From Limnobacter sp. SAORIC-580 (GTDB taxonomy: Bacteria; Pseudomonadota; Gammaproteobacteria; Burkholderiales; Burkholderiaceae_B): a stretch of 64,000 nucleotides of DNA. Below, piece by piece: positions 1 through 8,836 of the stretch. The notes under the pieces are model-generated. The model ran no database searches. It was given only the letters and a program-made list of their open reading frames with translations, and was not told the origin of the DNA. The stretch is from NCBI RefSeq assembly GCF_013004065.1, contig NZ_CP053084.1:1860001-1924000 (forward strand), read 5' to 3'. Position 1 is the stretch's first letter. Each line of letters begins with the position of its first letter. The translations under genes were made by a program, and so were the position numbers.

Positions 1-684
1 GCACAACGGGGTTGCAACCTTGGCCTGGCTGCACGCAGGCTGGACAAACTTGACGCGCTGCGTGCCGAAATCGCACTGCTGCCTGGCTGCCAGAATTTAC
101 AAGTCGAGATCATTGAACTTGATGTCAACAACACAAACGCTGTGGGGCCAGCATTGCACACCCTGTTCAGTCATTTAAACCAGGTTGATGTGGTCATCGT
201 GAACGCTGGTGTAAACAAATTAACCGGCATAGGCAAGGGTCAGTTGAATGACGAGTTGGGATTGATGCAAACCAATTTGCTGGGCGCGATCGCCACCGTG
301 AATGCTGCCGTAGAGTGGTTTAAACAAGCCGGTGGGGGTCATGTGGTGGGTATTTCCTCGCTGGCTTCGCTGACCCCTATTCCAAAGCAAGCTGCCTATT
401 GTGCAACCAAAGCCGGATTCTCAATGTACCTGGATGCCGCAGCGATCGAACTGAAAAAATACAAAATCGATTTCACCAAAATTCTCCCAGGCTTTGTAAA
501 AACCGAAATTGTGGATGACATGGACAAGTTTCCATTTTTGGTGTCAGCGGAACAGGCAGCCCGGGAAATGGTCAATCACATTGAGAAACGCCGCAGCGTG
601 GGCGTGGTGCCGGGCTATCCCTGGAAGCTTTTGAAACCCCTCCTGGCCAATATGCCCACGGGTGTATGGCGTTACATAAAATGA
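1..684 (+). CDS. SDR family oxidoreductase, 5' truncated by window edge
   Basis: The reading frame is open from base 1, so the N-terminal cofactor loop lies outside the window. The first visible residues read RGCNLGLAARRLDKL, the typical stretch just after the TGxxxGIG turn of a classical short-chain dehydrogenase. Further on are the NAG-type motif (VNAGVNK), an active-site serine strand (GISSLAS) and the catalytic YCATK (Tyr/Lys). It probably oxidises or reduces an alcohol/ketone with NAD(P); the substrate cannot be read. It ends 7 bases before the next gene, so it is probably part of the same operon. The family call is strong; the specific role is unknown. Confidence 0.85.
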   Translation, partial: AQRGCNLGLAARRLDKLDALRAEIALLPGCQNLQVEIIELDVNNTNAVGPALHTLFSHLNQVDVVIVNAGVNKLTGIGKGQLNDELGLMQTNLLGAIATVNAAVEWFKQAGGGHVVGISSLASLTPIPKQAAYCATKAGFSMYLDAAAIELKKYKIDFTKILPGFVKTEIVDDMDKFPFLVSAEQAAREMVNHIEKRRSVGVVPGYPWKLLKPLLANMPTGVWRYIK

Positions 685-691
685 ACAGGCC

Positions 692-1495
692 ATGAAACCC
701 TCCTATTCCGTACTTGGATTCGTTGCAGTGGCCATTCTGATCGGCATTCTGGAATGGCGCAGCGGCGAGCAGGCAGCCAACAATGAACTGGTGGTGACCG
801 AGGCACAACGTGCTTTCGTACGCGAGCAGGTCCTGCAAAGCGGCGCGCAGGCCATGGGTACTGCAAGCTACGAACAAGCCATGGCCACCTACATCGATGA
901 AGAAATTCTTTACCGGGAAGGCTTGAAGTTGGGTTTGGAAAAAGACGATTTGATTGTAAAGCGTCGCGTCGTGCAAAAAATGCGCTTCCTGTTGGAGGAC
1001 ATGACTCCGATTGCCCCCCCCACCGAAGCGCAACTTCAAACCTGGCTGGATCAAAACGCACAACGCTATCAAACCGAGCAAACCATTGTGTTTGATCACC
1101 ATTTCTTTAGCCGCGGCAAACGTGGTGACGAAGCAATATATCAGGCAGGCCTTGCTCGCAACGACCTGCTTGCTGGCCAGCAAATCATTTCTGACCCCTT
1201 TCCCTTGCAAACAGGTTCTGAGTTACTGAGCCGGGAAAGAATCACCAAAGAATTTGGTGTTGCCACCAGTGACACAATTTTTGACTTGCCCCTTGGCGAG
1301 TGGTCGCAAGCGGTGCAATCGCCACTTGGGGTACACCTGTTCAAGGTGCACCAGAAAAATGCGGGCCGCACCATGACGCTTGAAGAAGCAGGCAATCAAC
1401 TTCGGTCCGACCTGATTGCAGCCCAACGTGAGGCGGTGAACGACGCAGGTCTGGCTGCCTTGCGCGCCACCTACACCATCAAGGAAGCACCATGA
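692..1495 (+). CDS. Membrane-anchored parvulin-type peptidyl-prolyl isomerase-like protein
   Basis: This is a 267-residue protein with one N-terminal membrane anchor (about residues 6-22, VLGFVAVAILIGILEW). A SurA/PpiC-like helical part follows and then a parvulin-like C-terminal half (for example GEWSQAVQSPLGVHLFKVHQ, close to the family's GxxSxPVxSxxGxHlikv signature). It would act in the periplasm as a folding helper. Its stop overlaps the start of the following HupE/UreJ gene by 4 bases (ATGA), so the two are translationally coupled. It may be a dedicated chaperone for exported products of this operon (inference). Confidence 0.75.
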   Translation: MKPSYSVLGFVAVAILIGILEWRSGEQAANNELVVTEAQRAFVREQVLQSGAQAMGTASYEQAMATYIDEEILYREGLKLGLEKDDLIVKRRVVQKMRFLLEDMTPIAPPTEAQLQTWLDQNAQRYQTEQTIVFDHHFFSRGKRGDEAIYQAGLARNDLLAGQQIISDPFPLQTGSELLSRERITKEFGVATSDTIFDLPLGEWSQAVQSPLGVHLFKVHQKNAGRTMTLEEAGNQLRSDLIAAQREAVNDAGLAALRATYTIKEAP

Positions 1496-2496
1496 ACAGG
1501 CTGCTTGTTGCATGGGCGCTCTGCATCGGTTTACTGGGTGCAGGAGAAAATGGCTACGCACATGAGATGGGTACTTCTGCATTGATTGTGCATGAAAGCG
1601 CCTCTGGAACTGGTCAGTTTGTATTCAAACGCACTGTGGGTTCAGACGACAAAATACCTCCGATTGATTTTCAATTTGCGCCAGTCTGTGAATTGCGCGA
1701 TGTCAGCACGGAGTGGGAAGGCAACACAGAACTGATACAACGCGGCAATTTCTTTTGCAGCAGCGCATTAGCTGAACATGAAATTATTGCAAACGGATTT
1801 ACCCGCCTTGCACCCGACCTCATTGTTCTTGCTAGCCCAAAGCAAGGTCAGCGTGTTCACGCAGTGTTGACACCGAAACAGGCCAGTATTTCATTGGGAA
1901 CCGACACCCAAAGAACACCGCCTCTGGAATATCTCAGCATCGGAATTGAACACATTGTGTTTGGTTTGGACCATGTATTGTTTGTTACTGGGCTTTACCT
2001 GCTTTGGAAAAAACGGAAGCAAAATACAAAGCAATTGATTGGGCAATTCACACTGTTTACCGTGGGGCACAGCCTGACCCTGGCTTTGCTGGTGTTAGGC
2101 TGGATCGCAGTGCCCACTCGCGCGATCGAGGCCTGGATTGCACTGAGCGTCTTGTGGCTTGCCTGGGAACTGGTGCGAAAAGAACCTGCTCAACCAACGA
2201 ATTGGTCTCACCTGCTATTGATCGCTGCCTTTGGCCTTTTACATGGCTCGGGCTTTGCCCTATCAATGGAAGAGCGGGGGTTCCCGGAAGACGCCCTTCT
2301 CAGCACCTTGCTGCTTTTTAATCTGGGTATCGAGATTGGCCAATTGTGGATCGTCACCGTGCTGGCCACAACATTCACCCTGCTCGAAAAAACCCACCTG
2401 CCCAATTTCACACGCTTTGCCCAATATGCCCTTACGCTGTGTATTGGCGGTGCGGCTCTGTACTGGACGCTTGAAAGGATTCACAGCTATGTATAA
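1492..2496 (+). CDS. HupE/UreJ family membrane protein
   Basis: A 334-residue protein. A signal peptide (ending near GENGYAHE) precedes an extracytoplasmic domain of about 130 residues. A C-terminal multi-span region then begins at YLSIGIEHIVFGLDHVLFV, the hallmark His-rich first helix of the HupE/UreJ_2 family, and continues with GHSLTLAL and a later GLLHGSGFA. Family members are linked to nickel/metal uptake, but this long form with an N-terminal ectodomain is not assigned to a known metal here, and no urease or hydrogenase genes are nearby. It overlaps the PPIase by 4 bases and the next gene by 8 bases. Confidence 0.8.
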   Translation: MNRLLVAWALCIGLLGAGENGYAHEMGTSALIVHESASGTGQFVFKRTVGSDDKIPPIDFQFAPVCELRDVSTEWEGNTELIQRGNFFCSSALAEHEIIANGFTRLAPDLIVLASPKQGQRVHAVLTPKQASISLGTDTQRTPPLEYLSIGIEHIVFGLDHVLFVTGLYLLWKKRKQNTKQLIGQFTLFTVGHSLTLALLVLGWIAVPTRAIEAWIALSVLWLAWELVRKEPAQPTNWSHLLLIAAFGLLHGSGFALSMEERGFPEDALLSTLLLFNLGIEIGQLWIVTVLATTFTLLEKTHLPNFTRFAQYALTLCIGGAALYWTLERIHSYV

Positions 2497-4831
2497 ACAC
2501 TGCACCGTTGTGCGCAGATTATTGCCAACGCACCTGTTGATCCCGGCCCTTCTCGCACTGAGCCTCTCGGCCTGCCTGAACTCCAGCGACACCAATGTGG
2601 CCCAAACAGATACACCCACTACGGTAAGCCCCGCAGAGCGCCCGGAAGATGTGGAATGTGTGGGCAGCAGCGTGAGGAAGCAGGCTTTTTTTGGTGATTT
2701 ACACATTCACACCAAACTGTCGTTTGACGCTTATTTCTTCAATTCAATCAATGGGCCTCGAGAAGCATACCAATTTGCCAAAGGTGAGAATGCATTTTTA
2801 CCATCCGGCGAAGACCCGGATACACCCATGCGGCAAATTAACATTGGCCGCCCACTGGATTTTGCAGCCGTCACTGAACATGCCGAACAACTGGGTACCT
2901 TTTCCAATATCTGCGAACTGCAGGGAAACGTTCCGGCAGGCACCAACCCCGCTTGCAGTGCCCTGGGGCAAGTAATTCGTGACAACGTCTCTGTGTTCAT
3001 TACCGGCAATGTGCCTTTGTACCTGCAACTGGTCACCAGTGCAGGCAGCCGGGTGCCAAGCACGCGAACCTGGGAAGAAATACAGGCTATCGCGAATGCT
3101 GAAAACCAGCCCTGCAAATTCACCACCTTCAATGGTTATGAATTCTCATCCAACAAAGGCGGCCAGGTGCTGCATCGAAATGTCATTTTCGAAGGCACCA
3201 AAGTACCAGCCGATGTGATCAGTTCAATTCCACCCATTCCCACCACCGACAACACCAACGATGAATGGGGTTTGTTTGATCGACTGAAAACCGAATGCCT
3301 CGATGTAGAGGGTTGTGATGTTGTAACCATTCCCCACAGCACCAACCAAAGCGATGGGCGTTTTGCCCGTGTACGCCAGCCGGATACTGGCCTACCATTG
3401 GCCAGAAACAACACCACACTGACGTTGGCTGATGCCACGTTGCGCAACACCCTTGACCGTTTGTTCGAGATTGTTCAGCACAAGGGGGCCAGCGAATGCA
3501 TCACCGGGTTTAACAAAGGACTGACTGGCGGCGAGGAATCGGGTTGCGGATTTGAAGAATGGAAAACCCTGTGCAAAGGCAATTCAGACGACCCCGCAGA
3601 ATGCGCCAAAGTATGCAAGGGCACTGCCAACGACCCGCTGTTTTGCCAAGTCAACCGGCTACAAGGCACGGGCAAAAGCATTCACGCTGCCAGCGAATGC
3701 ACGGGCAGCGACATTGGCGGCTCAACCCCGGCCGATTGTACAGCCCCACTGGATTACGCCCGTAATGTGTTGCCGGAAGGCAGTGCAATTGCACGCAAGC
3801 TGGGGGTGAACCCTTATCAATATGGTTTTATTGGCTCAAGCGATACGCACAACGGCATCGCAGGCAACACCGACAAAACCAAATTCTCGAAAAACTCGGG
3901 CCATGGCGGTGTGCTGGATGATGAACCCAATGAGGCCTTGGGCAACTGGGAATGCAAGCAGCGGCCATTGCCCACCGACTCCATCACCGGCTTTAAATTG
4001 CCATTTAGCACCGAATCGGCCGCAGACCCCAACAACTGCGAAGAACGTGTCTTCAACCCGGTGGCATCCAATTTCACACCGGGCGGACTGGCGGGCGTGT
4101 GGGCGCGAGAAAACACACGAAAGGAAATTTTCGCAGCCCTTAAACGGCGAGAAACTTTTGCCACCTCGGGCTCGCGCATGCGCATTCGAACCTTGGCATC
4201 AAGCAAGCCCTTCCCCAGCAATATTTGCGAACAATTGGCCGCAGGTGCCAGCCCGATCGAAGAAGGTTTGGTGGAAGGTGTGCCCATGGGCGGCACGCTG
4301 GAAGTAAAAAACAAGGGCCCCTACATTGTGGCCTACGCCATTCAAGACCCGGGCGGCGAGGAAGCCGGTGTGCCCCTGCAACGGCTTGAGTTGATTAAAA
4401 CCTGGGCCGATTCAAATGGCGATCTGAGGCAGCAGGTTTTGAAACTGGCTGAGAATGCCAACGCGCCGCAGCCCAATTCCGATTGCAGCATTCAGCAACA
4501 AGGCCCGGAACAAATGTGTGCGGTGTTTCATGACACCCAATACCAGGCCAGCACAGGTGCCAGCTACTATGCACGCGCACTTGAAAACAACTCCTGTCGC
4601 TGGACCACAAAAATGTGTACAGCCAAAGGCGTGCAATGCGAGGCGCTACAACCCGGCAATGGCCTGTTTTCCGCACAAAGTGGTTTCGCGGGGTTTGAAG
4701 GTTGTTGTCGCATTGAAGGTGAACCTGGAAATTTCCGAGGAGACTTCCGTTTCATTACCCAGCAGGAACGCGCCTGGAGCTCACCGATTTGGGTAGAAAG
4801 CCCTAAACAGGCAATAAACAACAAACAATAA
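2489..4831 (+). CDS. DUF3604 lipoprotein (PHP-like metal-dependent hydrolase fold)
   Basis: A 780-residue protein. The start at 2489 is preferred because it gives a clean lipoprotein signal (LSLSAC, lipid-accepting Cys29) and an 8-base overlap with the upstream gene; the frame is open further upstream but runs inside the HupE gene. A metal-binding type motif FFGDLHIHTKLSFDAY near the N-terminus, PHSTNQSDGR in the middle and GSSDTHNG further on match the DUF3604 family, which resembles PHP-type phosphoesterases. A Cys-rich stretch (about 3540-3750) and many paired cysteines elsewhere suggest disulfides in the periplasm. The function is not established. Confidence 0.8.
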   Translation: MYKHCTVVRRLLPTHLLIPALLALSLSACLNSSDTNVAQTDTPTTVSPAERPEDVECVGSSVRKQAFFGDLHIHTKLSFDAYFFNSINGPREAYQFAKGENAFLPSGEDPDTPMRQINIGRPLDFAAVTEHAEQLGTFSNICELQGNVPAGTNPACSALGQVIRDNVSVFITGNVPLYLQLVTSAGSRVPSTRTWEEIQAIANAENQPCKFTTFNGYEFSSNKGGQVLHRNVIFEGTKVPADVISSIPPIPTTDNTNDEWGLFDRLKTECLDVEGCDVVTIPHSTNQSDGRFARVRQPDTGLPLARNNTTLTLADATLRNTLDRLFEIVQHKGASECITGFNKGLTGGEESGCGFEEWKTLCKGNSDDPAECAKVCKGTANDPLFCQVNRLQGTGKSIHAASECTGSDIGGSTPADCTAPLDYARNVLPEGSAIARKLGVNPYQYGFIGSSDTHNGIAGNTDKTKFSKNSGHGGVLDDEPNEALGNWECKQRPLPTDSITGFKLPFSTESAADPNNCEERVFNPVASNFTPGGLAGVWARENTRKEIFAALKRRETFATSGSRMRIRTLASSKPFPSNICEQLAAGASPIEEGLVEGVPMGGTLEVKNKGPYIVAYAIQDPGGEEAGVPLQRLELIKTWADSNGDLRQQVLKLAENANAPQPNSDCSIQQQGPEQMCAVFHDTQYQASTGASYYARALENNSCRWTTKMCTAKGVQCEALQPGNGLFSAQSGFAGFEGCCRIEGEPGNFRGDFRFITQQERAWSSPIWVESPKQAINNKQ

Positions 4832-4843
4832 GCAGGAACAAAC

Positions 4844-5911
4844 ATGGTCAAAAAACTGATGATTGGCGCTGTCGTTCTAATCGCTGCAGGTGCCGCTGTG
4901 GCTTACGTTCAGCGCCATGAGATCACCTTGGCCATGATCGAGAAAGTGGCCAGCAAACGCATGCAAGACCCAATCGCTGCGCTCAGCGACGGCTTGCATA
5001 TTGGGCTGTGTGGAACAGGTTCGCCCTTCCCCGACCCGGATCGTGCTGCCCCCTGCACCTTGGTGATTGCAGGCAAGGACATGTTCTTATTCGATGCCGG
5101 CAGTGCAGCCGCCAAACAAATTGCGACGATGGGTTTCTCCACAGGTCAACTCAAGGGCGTGTTTATTACGCATTTTCATTCGGATCACATTGATGGTCTT
5201 GGCGAAGTACTCATGACCCGTTGGGCGCAACACACCGCCGGGCAAAAGTTAACTGTGCATGGCCCCAGTGGAATTCACAAGGTGATGAAGGGTTTTGAAA
5301 CGGCTTACCAACAAGACACGACTTACCGCACAGCGCACCATGGCGAGGCAACCATGCCGCCCGAACTGGCGGGTGCCGATGTGAATGAATTCACGGTACA
5401 AAAAGGAATCTACACCACCGTACTGCAACTGCCCGATTTACAAATTGAAGCTTTTGCGGTGAATCACCAGCCCATCAACCCTGCGGTAGGTTATCGAATC
5501 ACTTACAAAGGCCGAACCGTGGTGCTAAGTGGTGACACCACCAGCGACGCGCAAGTCAAAGACGCTGCCCGCAACGCCGACCTTCTGGTGCATGAAGCAC
5601 TGAGCCCTGAATTGGTGGCCCGCTTGCAAGAGACTGCCATCAAGAACAACCGAAGCAAATTGGCCAAAATTTTCTCGGATATTCCCAATTACCACGCCAC
5701 CCCACTGGATGTGGCCGTATTGGCGCAGGAGGCCGAGGTTGGACATGTGGTGTTGAGCCACATTGTTCCGCCCTTGCCACTGCCACCCTTGCGGGAAATA
5801 TTCCTGGGCAAGGCACCCGATGTGTTCAAAGGGCCCTTCCGCATCGGGGAAGATGGTGATTTCATCAGCCTGCCCACGGGCAGCAAGGAGGTGATTTACG
5901 ACCGGAGATAA
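4844..5911 (+). CDS. MBL-fold metallo-hydrolase, membrane-anchored
   Basis: A 355-residue protein with a hydrophobic N-terminus (residues 5-21) that is probably a membrane anchor or signal. The zinc motif THFHSDHIDG (HxHxDH) follows a LFDAGS strand, and later VLSGDT and LSHIVPP supply the remaining metal ligands. The arrangement resembles the RNase Z/arylsulfatase-like branch of the metallo-beta-lactamase fold. Because it appears exported, a small-molecule ester, lactone or sulfate is a more likely substrate than RNA (inference). It starts 12 bases after the DUF3604 gene. Confidence 0.85.
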   Translation: MVKKLMIGAVVLIAAGAAVAYVQRHEITLAMIEKVASKRMQDPIAALSDGLHIGLCGTGSPFPDPDRAAPCTLVIAGKDMFLFDAGSAAAKQIATMGFSTGQLKGVFITHFHSDHIDGLGEVLMTRWAQHTAGQKLTVHGPSGIHKVMKGFETAYQQDTTYRTAHHGEATMPPELAGADVNEFTVQKGIYTTVLQLPDLQIEAFAVNHQPINPAVGYRITYKGRTVVLSGDTTSDAQVKDAARNADLLVHEALSPELVARLQETAIKNNRSKLAKIFSDIPNYHATPLDVAVLAQEAEVGHVVLSHIVPPLPLPPLREIFLGKAPDVFKGPFRIGEDGDFISLPTGSKEVIYDRR

Positions 5912-5928
5912 AAGTTTTTTCCAATTCG

Positions 5929-5942
5929 ACAAGATTTCTTGT
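5929..5942. promoter_or_regulatory. Perfect dyad, possible operator
   Basis: ACAAGA-TT-TCTTGT is a perfect 6+6 inverted repeat in the 64-base gap between the metallo-hydrolase and the amidohydrolase, the only sizeable gap in the first operon. It could be an operator or an mRNA hairpin. No T-run follows it directly, so it does not look like a terminator. Confidence 0.35.
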
Positions 5943-5975
5943 TACATTTGAAAAAAATGAGAATTGGAGACAGAC

Positions 5976-7724
5976 ATGACAGCTTCGACCTTCGACGTGG
6001 TCATCACGGGTGGGCGATATTTTGACGGCACAGGGGGCCCCTCTGCCCTGCGCGACATTGGCATTAAAGACGGGCGCATCGCCGCAGTCAGTGAAACGCC
6101 TTTGCAATATCAAGGCACGCCCAAAGTGATAAATGCCTATGGCCACTGGATAACCCCTGGCTTTCTGGATACCCACACCCACTACGACGCCGAAATGATC
6201 GTCGCACCAAGCTTGTCCGAATCAGTTCGTCACGGCGTCACCACCGTGCTGGTGGGCAGTTGTTCACTCAGCATGATTTGCAGCGAAGCCGAAGACGCAT
6301 CCGACATATTTACACGTGTAGAAACCGTACCCCGTGAAAAAGTACTGCCAATTCTTCAAGAGAGAAAAACATGGAGCACGCCACGTCAATGGGTTGAGTT
6401 TGTGCAAAAGCAGCCCCTTGGCCCCAATCTGATCTCATTTTTGGGCCACAGCGATTTGCGCGTGGGCACCATGGGTTTGTTGGATTCGACTGACCGCAAA
6501 ATAAAGCCCTCTGAGGCACAAATGCAGCGAATGGAAGCCACGCTGACCGAGGCCATGGAGGCCGGGTTTTTGGGCCTTTCAACCATGTGCCTGAAGTGGG
6601 ACAAAATTGATGGCGATCGCGCCTGGTCGAAAAGCCTGCCCAGCACCTATGCCCGCTGGAGCGAGCTTCGCCGCCTGAATAAAATTTTGCGCAAATACCG
6701 CCGCGTGCATCAAGGAGCACCCAATGCAGCCAACCCGCTGCAAATTTTTGAATACTTGATTGAAACCCTGGGCTGGATACGCAAACCATTGAAAACCACG
6801 CTGATTGCGCTCATCGATTTAAAAGGCAACAAAACCGTTCGACCCATGGCACAAATTTCAAGTCGCGTGGTGAACTGGCTTGGCGGGGCCTTCCGTTGGC
6901 AACTATTGCCCACCCCTTTCACCGTATACGCCGATGGCATTGATGTGGTGTTTTTTGAAGAATTTGGTGCCGGGGAAATGGCACTGGACCTGCGAACCCA
7001 GGTAGAGCGCAACAGCCTGCTGCAAAACGAAGATTACCGCCGCCAGTTCCGCAAGTTTTACGGGCAAAAACTAAGCCCGCGCGTGTGGCAGCGTGATTTC
7101 GGTGATGCGATTATTCTTGAATGCCCAGACGCGAATTTGGTGGGCAAAAACTTTGATGAAGTGGCCCGCGCCCGCAAAGTGCATGTGGTCGATTTGTTCC
7201 TCGATTTGGTAGTGCAGTTTGGTCGCCAGTTACGCTGGTACACCACGGTGGGTAACCACAAGCGCGAAGTTATCCGCGAACTGGTGCAAGACAAACACAC
7301 CTTGATCACCTTCAGTGATGCGGGTGCGCACATTCGCAACATGGCCTTTTACAACCTGCCCCTGCGCTTCCTGAAACTGGTCAAGGAAACCATTGAAGAA
7401 GGCAAACCCATCATGAGCATGGAACATGCGGTGTGGCGATTGACTGGTGAACAAGCCGATTGGCTAGGTATTGAAGCCGGAAAAATTCGGGTGGGTGACC
7501 GCGCAGATTTGGTGGTCTTGAATCCTGAGGCCTTGAACCAGAACCTTGAACAGGTGACCTGGGGCGACATGGAAAATTTCGGCCTGCAACGTTTGGTGAA
7601 CCGCAACCCGGGTGTCGTAAAACATGTGTTAATTAATGGCAAGATAGCAGTCGAGAACGAGGCCGTTGTGCCCGAGCTCGGCAAAGAAATGGGTTACGGG
7701 CAATTCCTGCCCGCCAATACTTGA
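5976..7724 (+). CDS. Amidohydrolase family protein (N-acyl-D-amino-acid deacylase-like)
   Basis: 582 residues from the ATG at 5976, which has GGAG 7 bases upstream; an in-frame TTG at 5964 is less likely. The beta-sandwich start (FDVVITGGRYFDGTGG), the metal motif DTHTHYD, the late SDAGAHIRNM and the closing strand (GDRADLVVLNPE) mark the D-aminoacylase/dihydroorotase-like branch of the amidohydrolase superfamily. The reaction is hydrolysis of an amide or cyclic amide; the actual substrate is unknown. It has no signal peptide, so it is cytoplasmic. It is followed 26 bases later by a VOC protein. Confidence 0.85.
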   Translation: MTASTFDVVITGGRYFDGTGGPSALRDIGIKDGRIAAVSETPLQYQGTPKVINAYGHWITPGFLDTHTHYDAEMIVAPSLSESVRHGVTTVLVGSCSLSMICSEAEDASDIFTRVETVPREKVLPILQERKTWSTPRQWVEFVQKQPLGPNLISFLGHSDLRVGTMGLLDSTDRKIKPSEAQMQRMEATLTEAMEAGFLGLSTMCLKWDKIDGDRAWSKSLPSTYARWSELRRLNKILRKYRRVHQGAPNAANPLQIFEYLIETLGWIRKPLKTTLIALIDLKGNKTVRPMAQISSRVVNWLGGAFRWQLLPTPFTVYADGIDVVFFEEFGAGEMALDLRTQVERNSLLQNEDYRRQFRKFYGQKLSPRVWQRDFGDAIILECPDANLVGKNFDEVARARKVHVVDLFLDLVVQFGRQLRWYTTVGNHKREVIRELVQDKHTLITFSDAGAHIRNMAFYNLPLRFLKLVKETIEEGKPIMSMEHAVWRLTGEQADWLGIEAGKIRVGDRADLVVLNPEALNQNLEQVTWGDMENFGLQRLVNRNPGVVKHVLINGKIAVENEAVVPELGKEMGYGQFLPANT

Positions 7725-7750
7725 AACCAGCGAATCCACGGAGAAGTACG

Positions 7751-8119
7751 ATGATTGGATACATTACCTTGGGCACCAACGACCTGCCCAAAAGTGGAGA
7801 ATATTTTGACAAGCTGTTTGCGCCCCTGGGTGCCAAACGTATTCTGGAATTGCCGCATGGTATTTTCTGGGGCACCAGCATGGCCAACCCCTTCATTGGT
7901 CTGCTAAAGCCTGCCAACGGCCAGGCGGCCACCGTGGGCAATGGCACCATGGTGGCACTGACCGCCAAGGACCGTGCCCAGGTTGACGCATTTTATGAAC
8001 ATGCAAAAACACTGGGCTGTACCTGTGAAGGCGCACCGGGTGAACGCATGCCCGGCTTTTATGCCGCTTACTTTCGCACGCCTGACGGGCACAAGATGAA
8101 TATTTTCAAGATGGGCTAA
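7751..8119 (+). CDS. VOC family (glyoxalase/bleomycin-resistance fold) protein
   Basis: 122 residues from the ATG at 7751 (MIGYITLGTND). A TTG at 7721 would start inside the end of the preceding gene's coding sequence and is rejected. The single betaalpha-betabetabeta module pattern (YITLGTNDLPKSGEYFDKLF, then a second half ending FRTPDGHKMNIFKMG) is typical of small VOC proteins that work as dimers on metal-bound small molecules. The role is unassigned. Only 3 bases separate it from the next gene. Confidence 0.8.
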   Translation: MIGYITLGTNDLPKSGEYFDKLFAPLGAKRILELPHGIFWGTSMANPFIGLLKPANGQAATVGNGTMVALTAKDRAQVDAFYEHAKTLGCTCEGAPGERMPGFYAAYFRTPDGHKMNIFKMG

Positions 8120-8122
8120 AGC

Positions 8123-8821
8123 TTGACTTCAATTGACTCAACCATTGACGAGTTTGCAGACCTTGAAGAAGTGCCTGCACCTTGGACACTCACCGGTAAA
8201 GGCCTGATTGTGGTCATGCGCAGCAAAGCTGAAAAGCTGATGGCTGATGCGCGTATCCCACTGGACATTCGCGACTCCTTAAAGTGCCCGGTCAGCGTGT
8301 TGATGTATGTGGACTACACGCACTCCAATGCAGGCCCTTACAAAGAGCTGCTGTACATTCCTGGCACGGCGCAATTCAGCGAGAAGCTGGGGAGCAAACG
8401 CCTGTTGACCATCAGCAACATTGTGGTGAGCAGCGCGAGCAGTGTGAAAAATGGTCGAATCAATTGGGGCATTCCGAAAAACCTGTGCAACTTCGATGTT
8501 GCACAGGGCCCGGAAAGTCTGCAGGAAATCAGTCTGCATCAAGATGGCGTGCCTCAATTTGACCTGGCGTATCGGGGCAAGGGCTTTTCTTTTCCGATCA
8601 ACACGGGTTTGGTGCCAGGTTTCATGAAAACCCTGGGTCAACGATGGCAAGGTCAGGAATTTTTATACAGCCCAAGTGCGAAGGGCAAAGCCCGTTTTGC
8701 AAACGTGCATGTGTTGCAAAACCTGGGCAATGCCTTTCCTGATATGGACATTGGCGATGTGGTCACAGCACTGGAAATCACCCAGTTTCAGATGACATTT
8801 CCAGTGGCTCACATCGCCTGA
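8123..8821 (+). CDS. Acetoacetate decarboxylase-like protein
   Basis: 232 residues with a TTG start at 8123, 3 bases after the VOC gene; no ATG gives full length. The fold signature is visible in the cone-shaped lipocalin-like strand pattern (PAPWTLTGKGLIVVMR, YKELLYIPGTAQ, NWGIPKNLCNFDV). The family is named for acetoacetate decarboxylase, but many relatives have other activities. I did not confirm the Schiff-base lysine. It closes the first operon and is convergent with the asparaginase gene 15 bases away. Confidence 0.72.
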   Translation: MTSIDSTIDEFADLEEVPAPWTLTGKGLIVVMRSKAEKLMADARIPLDIRDSLKCPVSVLMYVDYTHSNAGPYKELLYIPGTAQFSEKLGSKRLLTISNIVVSSASSVKNGRINWGIPKNLCNFDVAQGPESLQEISLHQDGVPQFDLAYRGKGFSFPINTGLVPGFMKTLGQRWQGQEFLYSPSAKGKARFANVHVLQNLGNAFPDMDIGDVVTALEITQFQMTFPVAHIA

Positions 8822-8836
8822 ACGGATTGGTACAAC

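Noticed and set aside
2231..2488. Longer start for the DUF3604 gene
   Set aside because: This stretch lies inside the HupE gene in another frame; the lipoprotein signal begins at 2489.
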